A stretch of 64,000 bases of DNA, taken from contig OY755048.1 in the NCBI GenBank assembly GCA_963576565.1, positions 10,517,984 through 10,581,983 of the forward strand. The letters run 5' to 3'. The DNA is from Aspidapion aeneum. Lineage: Eukaryota; Arthropoda; Insecta; Coleoptera; Brentidae. Numbering within the stretch: the first letter of the stretch is position 1; each line of letters begins with the position of its first letter. Of the stretch, positions 50,490 through 61,826 are shown piece after piece. The notes beneath the pieces were generated by a model. That model was not told where the DNA came from. It searched no databases and worked only from the letters and a program-made list of their open reading frames with translations. The position numbers and the translations under genes are program-made.

Positions 50490-51440
50490 GCAGGCACAAC
50501 GAGGTATGAATCATTAAAATCGGATTAGGGATTCCCGAAAAATTATTTTTTTCAACCATTGTTTTACGAATTATATGATTGTCTTCTCAATTTTGTCTAC
50601 ATTTATTTTGCCATAAATGAATTTTTACAGAACCGATTTTAACAAAATAAAAAGCATTGTGGTAAGAAACGAGCTCTTTAAAAATGTTTATCAAAATTTG
50701 TCACCGTCTTTAAATCGAAAATGGCTGACTTAATCAAATTTGACCCTACATAAAGGATTGCTTTTTGTTTTGCGAGACATTTTTCGACCCTTTTTAAAAA
50801 TTATATAAGTGATCCAAACTCGCCACACACAACGAGGTACTAATCATAAAATCACTTTAGTAGTTCTCGAGATATTAGTGTTTGTTCTACAAATTGTTTG
50901 TATTCATTTCTTCATATAATAATTATTACTGAACCGATTTTAATGAAATACAAAAATTCTAACAATGATGCTTTTGATTTAATTGAAATGGGTACAATAA
51001 TAATGAACTGATATGGAAATTAATGCTGAGAGAACTGGCATAATGGTTGAAGTAAAAACCGATTTCTGTGATCTATATCTTATTGTTCGGGTCAAGACAG
51101 AGCTTTTCTATAAATTAAAAAATCTAAGTTTTTGAAAAGATAAGAATAAACAACCCTCTTTGAAGGCGTAAGTTTAACTCTGTCCGTCATCTTGGATTTC
51201 AAAAATTTGACAAATTTCAATTGTAATCATTAAACAGCAAGTGATCTTTACCTTAATGCTATTTATTTTATTAAAATCGGTTTATTACAAACTATTTTAT
51301 GAGGAAATCAATGCAGATAAAATTGAGAAGGTAATCGTATAATAGGTAAAACAAAACACAATTATTTTTTGGGAACCACTGAACCGATTTAAAAATTAAA
51401 TTACTTAGTTGTTTTAAAAAATAAAAAGTATCCTAAAATA
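50490..51440. repeat. Diverged ~330-bp tandem repeat with AACCGATTTTAAT motifs
   Basis: CACAACGAGGTATGAATCAT (50495) and CACAACGAGGTACTAATCAT (50827) mark two direct units. Each ends with a GAACCGATTTTAA phrase (50630 and 50931). A third, weaker unit has the phrase inverted near 51271 and forward near 51381. The phrase resembles the CGATTTTAATGAAATTTGG block of the CTGT elements. Confidence 0.5.
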
Positions 51441-52359
51441 ATCATTTTCTTTCTCATTTGTGCATAAAAATATTTCCTAAAAGGTTTTTCAAAACTTTAT
51501 AGGACCCTGTAAGGGTGTTACAATGTTTGTAAGTACATATAGACGACAAAAATGTGCAAGTAACTGGTAGGTGAAGTTAAGGTTAACCGTAATTGTAATT
51601 AAGATTAATAGTTCGGCGTTTCAATTTTCATAATAACCTTCTTAATAACCAGGGCACCCTAATTTACATTTCCAGCCCTAGACAGGAAACTCGGGATTTA
51701 GTTTAGTCATCGAGCTTTTAATTTAATTTGCCTGAAAATCTCCTAAACCCCGTGATGCGTGATCGAATTAATTTTAAAAAGCAGCACGGAGAAAAAAATG
51801 TTCAGTATAGAGAACAAAACAAACAAATTTAGTTGAACTAAATATTGACCATATCATATTCCAAAATTTAATGAAAGTTTTTTAACAGCTGCGTAAAATT
51901 CCCCTGCAATCCAAATTGTTTAAAAAAGTACACATATAGTCTGTGAACAATAAAAAATAACGTCGAAATTAATAAAACAAAATACAGTATCCGCAAAAGT
52001 AGAGCAACTCCCTAAAATTATATATAAATTTAATCCTGTACCAACTATCAAACAACAAGTGGTACATTTGAAAACTTGAGTTCTTAGTTTATGTTTCCCC
52101 ACAAAATTCAAAACATTCAAAAGAGTCGTAAAAACTTGAAAATTTAACAAACGAAATTCTAGATATAAAATTTTCAAATTGGTAAAAATGTTTTAAGAAA
52201 TTGATTATTCTTCATAATTCTAAAAATTTATGTGTAGACTATCCATATTCCAACATGCCATTTTGGTCCAAAATCACACACAAAAAACTTTTTTTCACTG
52301 CTTTTTAAATGTGACAAACAGGTACTTACATGATTTTAAAAAATCAAAAAAAAATCTTG
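51441..52359. other. No gene seen
   Basis: AT-rich sequence without supported features. Confidence 0.5.
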
Positions 52360-52480
52360 GATAATAGGTGTCTATTAGATCTTGGACGCATATGGGAGTA
52401 CAGTTTCCGAGTCGCCCACGGAAAAATACAAGAGAAACAAAAGCTTTCTTTACCCGCTTAGTACTAAAATTGGCGTTGTT
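52360..52480 (+). repeat. Diverged fragment of the hammerhead-bearing unit (no ribozyme)
   Basis: TAGGTGTCTATTAGATCTTG, then CCCACGGAAAAATACAAG, AGAAACAAAAGC and TTTACCCGCTTAG match in order the part of the 27-28 kb unit that follows the hammerhead (plus-strand orientation of units 3 and 4). The ribozyme part is absent, so the copy is truncated. Confidence 0.75.
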
Positions 52481-54283
52481 TACATTATTTTGAGGCGAAA
52501 ATCGCCGAAACACGGAAAATTATATATAATTTTAGGAAGTGGCCTTACTTTTGGCCAAAAGAGTATAAACAAAATATTTAAATGGACATTAAAATAAAAA
52601 TACACTTGGTAAAACTAATATGTAGATATTTTTGTATTTACGATTTTAAAGCAATATTATTTTATAACAAAAATTTTGATAATAATACATCTAAACCAAA
52701 AGAAAATGTATATTTAGTTTAAATACTTTTATACAGTGCAATGTTTTTTTTTGTAAAAAATATTTTTAGTAGATAATTTATGGGTATACATAATGTGGTC
52801 TTGTAAAATGTAGGTACCTATGTATAAAAATTGTTAAATTAATTTTTAAATATATAAGTATAACTGTTTTACGTTTAATACAAGAATATAAGTACATATA
52901 CATACGTAATAAAAACTTTAAGAAACAAATATAGGTCTTCATTTTCTTTACCTATGACCTACACATTGGATCGATATAGCTCCGATAAATTAAATATTAT
53001 GAATATTATTAAATTCTCACAATTCTTATTGCTTTTAAACAATTAATATCTTAAATTGCGTACATCAAAAACTGTTCTGGAAAATTACACCATTTAAGGT
53101 ACGCAATAAAATTCTTCTTTAAAACTAGAATAACATACTCTTATTGTATATTAAAATTGGTGTCCATATTCTGCAATATATTAAAAACTAAAACAGCCTA
53201 TTCAACATGTTTTAAACAAAAACACAATCAACTTTAATCTTATTACATGGAAGAACATTTTGTAACTTCGAAACAAATCGACTCTTTTTAATGCTACCCT
53301 GAGCTTCGATAAGATAAATATCATTTGAAATCATACACATACATGCTTGATATACTAGCCCTAAACTCTTAAATGCAAGATAATTTGGAATCGCACATGC
53401 GGTAAGTACCGTGGGACTGATAGGTCCTTTAAATTTTGCCTAGTCTTAATCTGATTGGTCAGCTAAAGATAGCACCACTTCCTCTAGCTAATTGTTGCGA
53501 CTAAATTTCCAACTCCACCTCTAATTTAAGTTAGTTTAACGTTTGGTCGACATGGGCATGTATACAAAACAAATACGTGTATGTTTTGAACAAACTAAAA
53601 ACTTTGAGGGTAGTGTAACCGAGAGTATTTAATTTATTTATTAATTCACACCCGTGTCGTACTTCCCATTCATATTGTCCTATTCATTTTGAAAAAATAA
53701 TCAGTCTTTCACTTTTAAAATATTTTCACGAATATACACTGCATCTTAACAAAATTATTTTGTACATATTTAGTCTAAAACACTGTCTTTTTGGCGAACC
53801 GTCTCTTAACAACATCAAACTTGCACAAAAATTACTCTAAAATTAGGTTTTTCATACAATTTTAATAATCGTCCGAGTTACTATACAATGTTAAATTTTT
53901 AAAAATCAATTTAAAGTATTTATTGCTTTTAGAAACGTAGATCTAATAAAATCAAACTTTAATATGGAGCTTTATTAACAGTTGGATATGAAACATGGAA
54001 AAATAATCATAATATCTAAAAATTAATTAGCTAAAATTTACTATTTATATGATAAAAATGAGCTCACGGTTGTGAAATATATAGTTTTCAAATTCTGATT
54101 TAATTTTTATGCAACTTTGGCGAAGTGAAGGGACTGTATTTACAAGGTGGTGTCGTGACATTATTTTTTATTGGACGGTTAAATCCTTTTTATTTGCACA
54201 CTACAGTGATATGATCTTACATGAGACACTCTGTATTTGATCGACTTTTTGATGAACAGTATGCGGTAATTATTAAATGGAAA
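52481..54283 (-). other. Probable 3' UTR and downstream region of the LRR gene
   Basis: AT-rich with no coding sequence. Several AATAAA-type signals occur on the minus strand (TTTATT on plus), so the true mRNA end cannot be chosen by eye. Confidence 0.4.
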
Positions 54284-55939
54284 CTAGACATAGACGATAT
54301 GGGGTTTATCTCCATTTTCATTGAGTTGTTCGTAAATGTTGTGAGAGGGATATGAACCCCATTGATTTTGCGGTACGGGATGAGAAGGGATTTTGTACCT
54401 GTCGACGTGATCAGTGACCAGATAGCTGGCGTGATCCAAATCCATAGGATGGGATTTTCTGGCAGGAGGGAGTGTTGGTGGCAAGTGGAAATTCCCATTT
54501 TTAGGCAAATGACGGGGTTTCTTTTTCGGGACGCACATTAACAGGCCCGTTATAATGCCAATTATAAATAGAGCCGTACACGATATGGATATTATGGCGA
54601 TCCACCCCATTGAGCACTCCATTTCTCGTTGAGAGACGTGAATCAATAGCTTGCCTTTAAAATCATCTGGGGTTGCACATGTTATTTGGTCCACATCTAA
54701 AGACAGATGAGGTGCTTTGTTTGATTCGTTATATGATTTTTTTGAGTCGCTTTCTTGTATCAGGTGCCACAACCAGCCGAGTGAGCAATTGCACTCTAAA
54801 AGATTACCCCCTAGTCTGAGTTCGCTAATATCATCTAGGGGAAAATGGGAGGCCTCGAAAGTTTTGACGGAATTATATCGTATACTGACCGATTTTAGTT
54901 TTGGATTCCCGTGGAAAAGTCTGACTGGTAATTTGGTAATTTTGACATTATAATCCATCGTAATTCTCTCGACGTTTATATTGTCCACGAACGCTCGGTT
55001 ATCGATGTACTGTAGCGATTCCAAACGGCTCAAAAAAAGGTATTTTAAATAAAACAGACCTCGAAAAGCGACGGCGGGTAATGAATCGAAAGAGTTTCCA
55101 CATAAATTTAAATTCAAAAGTCGCGAAAGTTTCGCTAACTGATTGGTCGGTAGGGTTGTCATGTTATTATCACTGAGATCCAGGTGTTCTAAATTAGTTA
55201 ATTTCGACAATCCACCGTCTTTAATTTCTAATATCATATTTTCGTTTAAAATTAGCGTACTAAGCTGAGATAAATTTGGCACCGTATCTTCGATAACTTC
55301 TATTAAATTACTAGCGAGAGATAGCAGCCTCAAGTGTATTAAATGGGATAGCGTCGGTGGAATATTCATAAATTCATTATCTTCCAAATAAAGCTCGCGA
55401 AGTTTTGTATTGGCGCTAAAAGTATTTTCCTCGAACACGTCCAATTTATTGTGGCTCAAAATTAAAACTGTCAAATTTGGCAAATGACGAAAACACTCGG
55501 GGTGAACGTTTCCTAATAAATTACTGCTTAAATCTAAATAAGTACACGAACTCAAACCCTTAAACGCATCTTTTGACAAAGACTCTAATAAATTGTCACT
55601 TAAATTTAAATGGCGTAGAGTTTGTTGATCTAGAAAGTTTTCGTGACCTACAGTTTTAATTTTATTTTTTGCAAGGTTTAACACTTCGAGCACTGCATAA
55701 AACGAGAACGCATAGTAAAGTGTCGATATTTTGTTATTTGACAAGTCCATAACGTGAAGCTCCGGATTAAGCTGTATGGGCACCACAGACAATCCAGCAC
55801 CGGAACAGTTCGCCCTAAGAACGTCATTTTCACAAACACACCCATACGGGCATTTTACACTGTCAACGCAAGTCATCAAAATACATATTATCACTGTTAT
55901 AACCAATATTCGCATCGATTTAACTTTCACATTTTCCAT
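54284..55939 (-). CDS. LRR transmembrane receptor (tartan/capricious-like), single coding exon
   Basis: 551 aa in one exon. The first ~28 residues end in a hydrophobic signal peptide (RILVITVIICILMTCV). An LRRNT cap follows (Cys30, 34, 36, 45), then about 13 leucine-rich repeats, an LRRCT cap (NLLECNCSLGWLWHL to MEC, about 375-443), a transmembrane helix (about 444-468) and an 83-residue tail rich in proline and histidine ending HIVYV, a possible PDZ ligand. LNPELHVMDLSNNKI with FYAVLEVLNL at the first repeats resembles Drosophila Tartan/Capricious adhesion receptors. That assignment is an inference; other LRR receptors are possible. The start could also be the Met at codon 9. Confidence 0.9.
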   Translation of the reverse strand: MENVKVKSMRILVITVIICILMTCVDSVKCPYGCVCENDVLRANCSGAGLSVVPIQLNPELHVMDLSNNKISTLYYAFSFYAVLEVLNLAKNKIKTVGHENFLDQQTLRHLNLSDNLLESLSKDAFKGLSSCTYLDLSSNLLGNVHPECFRHLPNLTVLILSHNKLDVFEENTFSANTKLRELYLEDNEFMNIPPTLSHLIHLRLLSLASNLIEVIEDTVPNLSQLSTLILNENMILEIKDGGLSKLTNLEHLDLSDNNMTTLPTNQLAKLSRLLNLNLCGNSFDSLPAVAFRGLFYLKYLFLSRLESLQYIDNRAFVDNINVERITMDYNVKITKLPVRLFHGNPKLKSVSIRYNSVKTFEASHFPLDDISELRLGGNLLECNCSLGWLWHLIQESDSKKSYNESNKAPHLSLDVDQITCATPDDFKGKLLIHVSQREMECSMGWIAIISISCTALFIIGIITGLLMCVPKKKPRHLPKNGNFHLPPTLPPARKSHPMDLDHASYLVTDHVDRYKIPSHPVPQNQWGSYPSHNIYEQLNENGDKPHIVYV

Positions 55940-55978
55940 GGCTCGTTGTCCGAAGATACATGGTCCCTAAGCTTTTTT
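55940..55978 (-). promoter_or_regulatory. 5' UTR end of the LRR gene after a candidate splice acceptor
   Basis: On the minus strand, AATATTTTTTTGTTGCAG ends at 55979 and is a strong acceptor 39 nt before the start codon. This suggests an upstream non-coding first exon. An extra ATG lies in this leader, out of frame with the main ORF. Confidence 0.5.
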
Positions 55979-55983
55979 CTGCA

Positions 55984-58130
55984 ACAAAAAAATATTTTAA
56001 ACAATATAGAATAATACAATTATGTGTGTGTTCCAGTAAGGATGGCTTTCGGATTTATCTCCAGATTTTATAACAACAATAAACTATCAATATATTTTTT
56101 TGAAATTTTAAGTAAGTAAATATATAAATAGAGATTTTTTCCATATTCGTAGGGCTCTGAGATAAATCTGAAAGCAATCCTTTTGTACCATACTTAATTT
56201 TATGCTAATAATTGGTGAAATACCAATTACAGCGACCTCGTTTAGCGATAAGTCAGTTTTTGCATTATGGCAAACGGATTTTAAACGTGAAGGGAAACTG
56301 TCTTAATTTCGTCACCTTAAGAGATTTTAGCTAAGATCTTTTAAAATAAAAAATAGAATTTTGTTCTACATATTGTGAATTTTTTTTTTCTAATTTCGTC
56401 GTATGTTATGCCCTAACTTCGTTACGAAATTTTTAATGACCAAGCTTTTTCCAGATCTTCGACTTTTTAGGATTCATTATCATGAAATAAAAAAAAATAA
56501 TGAGAGCTGATTGCTTTTCAAAAATATAAAAAACAGATGTCAAATTTTTAAACCAGACAAGCAAGTTTTTGTGTTTTACTTCAAAACAAAATCTATTCCT
56601 TTACCTTGCCTTACCAAAATTTTTAGAGACTACAATTTTGCTATCTAAAATATTCCAAACTTCGTCACTACTATTGACTGGTACAATGGTCACTAACGAC
56701 GAAATTAGACTTCTTTTAGGTTCTGTATATCCTAAATTCACTTGTTTTTTTTTTTTGGTAAAAAAAATTAAGAAGCACATAAAACTTATTTATTTATTAA
56801 CGGATATAGCGTAAATTTAAAAGCAGTGTTGCCAAATCTATAGTTTTTAAAAAAATCCATATTTTTGTGGCGTATTCATTTTAAAAACAAAACTTTATCT
56901 GGGTTAAGAATGACTGACATAATGACATTTAAAAAAAAACCTTTAGTATATCATTTGTAATAATAAATAACAAACATAAAGCAGAGTAAACAATATACGA
57001 TGATGAAAGAATAATTTGAAAATTGTATATTTAAGGTGCTTGACAACGATTGTAGAAGAACAATCGAAACGTCGCAATTGTGTTGTTTATTAAAAAGAAA
57101 AGTTTTTAAAATTTTGTTTGGCAAACTTTATTTTTTTTTATAAACCACTTGCAATTTCTTTTTTTTAGGAAAAATGCAGTGGTTTTTTAATAAAAAAATT
57201 CCCTTAATAGTGGCTTAATATTCAGATAAAGTCTTGTTGTAATATAAAGTTTTTGTCTGCATTCATCTTTTTGCATTTATGTGCGACATATTTGGACAAA
57301 CGAAATTAGGGCAGTTAACCTTACTAATCTGTTAACTGGCTTTGCTTTGCTTTAATATTCCAAAGATACTGAAATGTGTTACTAAAATCTAAACTGTGCG
57401 TGTTATCTTTTTAATTTCATTTTTGCAGATCAAAAGCTCAATTCAGTTCGTATGTCAAATGCAAAAAAAACTTTATGCATTTGCCATTATTTGCCTAAAA
57501 TGGCTAATTTATCGTTGTGCGCGAGAGCGTGGGCCCTATGCATTAGGCCTGTAATTTATTAGGGTGACATTAATAAAGTTTTTATTTAACGGTCATATAT
57601 GGAAATACATATTTTTGAACACAGGAATAAAATTTTCTGGTAAAAAAACGTAATGGCTTTGCAGAAATAGAATACAATTTAAGGCAATAGACGTCCCGCT
57701 TTCAAAAAATATATAACAAAACTGTTTTAAACAACTTCATACAAAACTTTGACACTTGAACATCATCAATCATTTAAAAATTACACAAATTTTTCTCCAG
57801 CGATTTAGAAACTTTTCTAAATGGCACAACTGCAGAGTGTGTTCCCAACATAAGCAGTAATAGCAGTTGTTTATAATGTTAATTTATTTTTGATAAATAG
57901 ATTATTTTTTATTTATTGTTTATTTATAATGTTATAGTTAAAAAAATATTACGTATGTGTGCCAACCGCCAAAATGTCAACTTTTGGTTCAACTCATCTT
58001 CAGAGTTTAGATACTTGGTGGCCTCAGTGATCAAGTGGTTTTATATAATATTTTAACATTGTAATATTAACTAGACTAAACTATGATAACAAGGCATGAG
58101 ATCTACATCACTTTTTAATAATAAGAATAA
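55984..58130. other. No gene seen
   Basis: Probably the intron or upstream region of the LRR gene. A short hairpin, CGATTGT-AGAAGA-ACAATCG, followed by AAACGTCG lies at about 57048-57077. No coding region is supported. Confidence 0.5.
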
Positions 58131-58944
58131 ACTGCAAGATTGAAGACATGTCCTGGATTCAAAGCAAATTAGAGATTCATCAACTCTTTGTGTTACTGCG
58201 TTCTTGGGATCGACTTTAAATGTTTCCGTTTTACTTGAATCTATTCTGCCTGAAAATATTTCTTGTTATGAAGATGTTGATTTTCAAACAGCACTTAATT
58301 CCTGGCTTTAACTTTCTAAATTAGACAAAATTCCTGAGAAATTACCAAAGTCACTAAAAGAATATGATACTAACTTATGCCAGGTTCTTCTTAATCATTA
58401 CAACCAGCTCAAGGAACCAAGACAAAGAACATCTAGCACTTCAATCACATGAATCAAATGCCTGGCTAAATGTCCTACCTTGTGCCTCTCTAGGAAATCT
58501 ATTAGATGACTCTTCCTTTCAGATTTCCATTGCTCTTACACCCGGTTCCCACCTACGACTTGCGGGTGCCGGTTCACGCGTCACATGATCTCAATATGAA
58601 TTGCTCAGTTCAGTTCAGTCATGTAACGCGTGCGCGGGCACGCACGAGAAAGTCGTAGGTGGAAACCGGGTTTTAGGTTTGGGCTTCCCGTGTGTGGACA
58701 GCATACTTGCATTTGTGGCGAATTAGCTGATATTTAGGGGCTACATAGCCTATGTTGCACTAAAAGCGCGGGAAGGCTAATCAGACATAGGAAACATAAT
58801 GATAATATTATTATTAGACGTACTCTCAAATCAGCAGAATTTTGTTCCTTATTCCCTCAATAAAGACCAAATGTTTCATAACACAAAAAATTAGCCTAGC
58901 TCTTCAGCCAGGCAATGCGGCTTCAGTGTTAGGGACGCTCCCTC
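58131..58944 (+). pseudogene. Decayed transposon-derived ORF, split by a MITE and a LINE
   Basis: Readable pieces in drifting frames: DSKQIRDSSTLCVTAFLGST, LNVSVLLESILPENISCYED, LSKLDKIPEKLPKSLKEYD, then after the MITE CGQHTCICGELADI-GLHSLCC, KSAGRLIRHRKHNDNII and finally GNAASVLGTLPHEPDL, which continues across the LINE insertion into 63343-63360. The pattern C..C-GLHSLCC-KSAGR-RH-NDII recurs in transposon-encoded proteins of many invertebrates. I cannot name the superfamily with confidence. Stops and frame changes make it inactive. Confidence 0.6.
58539..58672. mobile_element. Small MITE, TTA target duplication (PIF/Harbinger-like)
   Basis: The ends CACCCGGTTCCCACCTACGA and TCGTAGGTGGAAACCGGGTT are inverted copies. 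TTA flanks both sides (58536-58538 and 58673-58675), the duplication size and sequence typical of PIF/Harbinger. It is GC-richer than its surroundings and sits inside the decayed transposon ORF. Confidence 0.7.
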
Positions 58945-58955
58945 ATGAACCAGAT
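58945..58955. repeat. Target-site duplication of the jockey-type LINE, 3' side
   Basis: ATGAACCAGAT here is repeated exactly at 63343-63353. Confidence 0.85.
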
Positions 58956-59166
58956 ATTTTTTTTTTTTATTTGTCAAACACACTGTGATTTTTTTTAAAT
59001 TACAATCTAGTCAGTAAGACTAATTAGCAATTTTGTTTTAACTTAATTTACTAGAAAAGTCAGATTTAAACTTAGGGTTCACTCAACAGTTCTCCCCGCT
59101 TTGTTTAGTCTGTAACTCACAATTGTGTTGTGTTTATAGCATTATTTTGTTTTATGTGTAATTCAC

Positions 59167-61826
59167 TTAGTTTACTAGCTCAAACGGCTTCACTCTTTTT
59201 AGTCTTCGAACTAGCATAGTATTGTCTAGAAGCTGAATTGCTTCCACATTCACATGCCGATGGAGTCTATCTTCATGGCTTTTTGCGTACTTTTTTATAG
59301 TCTCTGCTACAGTTTCGATTTTTAGATCTCGATGAAGGTCACTATTTCGAACGTACCAAGGTGCATTCACAATGTTTCTTAATACTTTATTTTAAAATCT
59401 CTGTACAACTAGAATGTTACTCTCTTTAGCACAACCCCATAGTTGAATACCATATGTCCATACTGGTTTCAGTATTTGTCTATAAAGCAGTAACTTATTA
59501 TGAATTGTTAAATTGGACTTCCTTCCAATTAGCCAGTTCATTTTTCTATACCTTATCTCAAGTTCTTCCTTTTTTTTCTTAACATGTGCTTTCCAGCGCA
59601 ATTTGGCATCAAGTGTCATACCTAGATATTTTGCCTGATTCGAATATGGTACTGGAATGTTGTTAATTGTTATTTGTATGTGATTTATATTTTTGTTTGT
59701 AAAATCAACATGAATTGATTTGGTTTCATTTAATTTTATTCGCCACTTTGTGGTCCAACTGTGAACTTGGGTGACTGCATCCTGAAGTTTTTCTATGCAT
59801 TTTTCAATAGATTTTTCTACCGTCAATAAACCAGTATCATCGGCAAATGTTGCTAAGTGACAATTTTCTGGCTTTGGGATATCACAAGTGAATAATAAGT
59901 ATAGATAAGGGCCTAGTACGCTACCCTGGGGCACGCCTGCTTGAATTTCTCTTAAATTTGAGTATGAGTCTTCCTGTTTTACTCTAAAATGTCTATCAGA
60001 TATGTATGATTCCAAAATATCCGAATATTGTTTTGGCAGAAACCGTTTTAGTTTAAAATTAAGGCCTTCATGCCACACTTTGTCAAATGCTTGTGCTACA
60101 TCTAGAAAAACTGCAGAACAAACTTTTCCCTCTTCTAGTGCTTTTTCTATTATATTAGTAATTCTGTGTACTTGATCTATCGTGGAATGCTTGTCTCGAA
60201 AACCAAATTGATGAGATGGAATAATTTCTTGTCTTTCTATGATGGGTTTTATTCTTTTAAGCAATAATTTTTCATAGAGCTTGGATATAATTGGCAGCAA
60301 AGATATTGGCCTGTAAGATGACACGTCATGGAGTGGTTTTCCCGGTTTTGGAATCATGATAACTTCTGCAACTTTCCACAGTTTAGGTACATACCTAAGC
60401 CTAAAAGACGCATTAATTAGGTTGCATAGTTTTACGATAGCTTTTCTGGGGAGTTGTTTTATGACTACCCCGTTAATAAGATCATACCCTGGGGCTTTTT
60501 TCGAATTAATATTTTTGATTTCTGTTAATATTTCTTTTGGTGATGTAAGCTTAATATGGTCCTCGATTTGATGGGGTTCATTTAAATGAAAGTGTTCATC
60601 TGGTGCTTCGTGGGGCTGAAATGTTTTTTCTAAATGACTTGCAAAAATATCTGCTTTTTCTTCGTTACTCCTTGCCCACTGATTGTTAGATTTTCGTATG
60701 GGTGGAATTTGGATAATTGGTCTTTTAAAATCTTTGGTTGCTTTCCAAAGGGAATAGTCGGTATTTTTATCATCTGTAAGGTCATTAAGAAAATGGTTAA
60801 TAGATTCATTTTTTATTACTAGAATTTCTCGCCTAATGCGCTGCGTCATGTTGTTGAGATTTGTTTTGTCCCGAGGATCACGGCTTTGCTGCCACTTTCT
60901 TCTTAGTTTCCTTTTTTCCAATATAAGGTCTCTTATTTCCTTTGGATAGTTTTTTCCCTTAAAAATTATCTTTGGTTTTGGACTGTTTTCCCAAGCTGCT
61001 TGTTGAATATTTGTAACAAAATATTCAACTTCTTTATCGATTTGTTCTGGTGTTTGCAATGGTACTGATAGGTTTATTTTTTCTGACAGACTTTGTTTAA
61101 AACTAATCCAGTCAGTCAGTTTATTAACTAGTGAGATATTTGCTTCTTTCTTTATTATGTTTTTACTAAGAGTTAGAATAATAGGTGAATGATCTGAGTG
61201 TAAATCAAAACTTTCTTCTATATCTACAAAACTTAAAGATATATTTTTTACTATAAAAAAATCAATTAGATCTGGAATTTTTCCTGGATCTGTTGGATAG
61301 TATGTGGGCTTACCAGTTGATATCGGCTCACATTGATATTCACTAATAGCTTGCAAAAGTTCTTTTCCTTTAGAATTCGTCAGACTAGATCCCCAGTAGG
61401 TATTTTTTGCATTAAAGTCACCTCCAATTATAAAACGGTTTCCTAATTTTCTGAGAAAATTAAGATATTGATTTTTCTTTAGTTTTTTCTTGGTGGTATA
61501 TAGACAGCACTTATGACTAATGTATATGTTTTGGTTTTTACACTTACTAATGTAGCTTGAATCTCTATGGTTTTATATCCCATCTCCTCATAGTGTGATA
61601 TATTTTCTTTAATTATTACAGCACTTCCCCCATGTGCAGTATTGCTAGGGTGAGTTGTATGATACACTTTATAACCTTTAAATTTAATGTGAGACTGGTT
61701 AGTGAAATGCGTTTATGACACAAGACAGACGTCAATTTTTTCTATGTCTAGAATAACTTGCAAGTCTTGCTGATGTTGCAAGAGACCATTGGCATTCCAA
61801 GCTAGGATTCTAAGATTACTGACCAT
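59167..61826 (-). pseudogene. LINE ORF2: endonuclease and reverse transcriptase, broken by three lesions
   Basis: The start ATG (61826) overlaps the end of ORF1 by 11 nt in a different frame. The apurinic-type endonuclease comes first (NLRILAWNANGL, then GGSAVII, FIIGGDFNAKNTYWGS, and SDHSPIIL at its end). The reverse transcriptase follows with YRPISLLPIISKLYEKLL, FGFRDKHSTIDQ, AVFLDVAQAFDKVWHEGL, GVPQGSVLGPYLY and the catalytic FADD. Lesions: a stop at 61715-61713 in the endonuclease, a frameshift in an A-run near 61480, and a stop at 59394-59392, after which the same frame continues to 59167. The longest open stretch is 61356-59392. RT motifs are intact, so loss of activity is probably recent. 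Confidence 0.92.

Noticed and set aside
56569..56814. 81-aa ORF on the + strand
   Set aside because: Low-complexity F/L/K-rich composition, no domain, no conserved context.
57040..57085. Hammerhead-like motif near CAATCGAAACGTCG
   Set aside because: There is a short hairpin and CGAAACGTC but no CTGANGA core, so it does not meet the hammerhead consensus.
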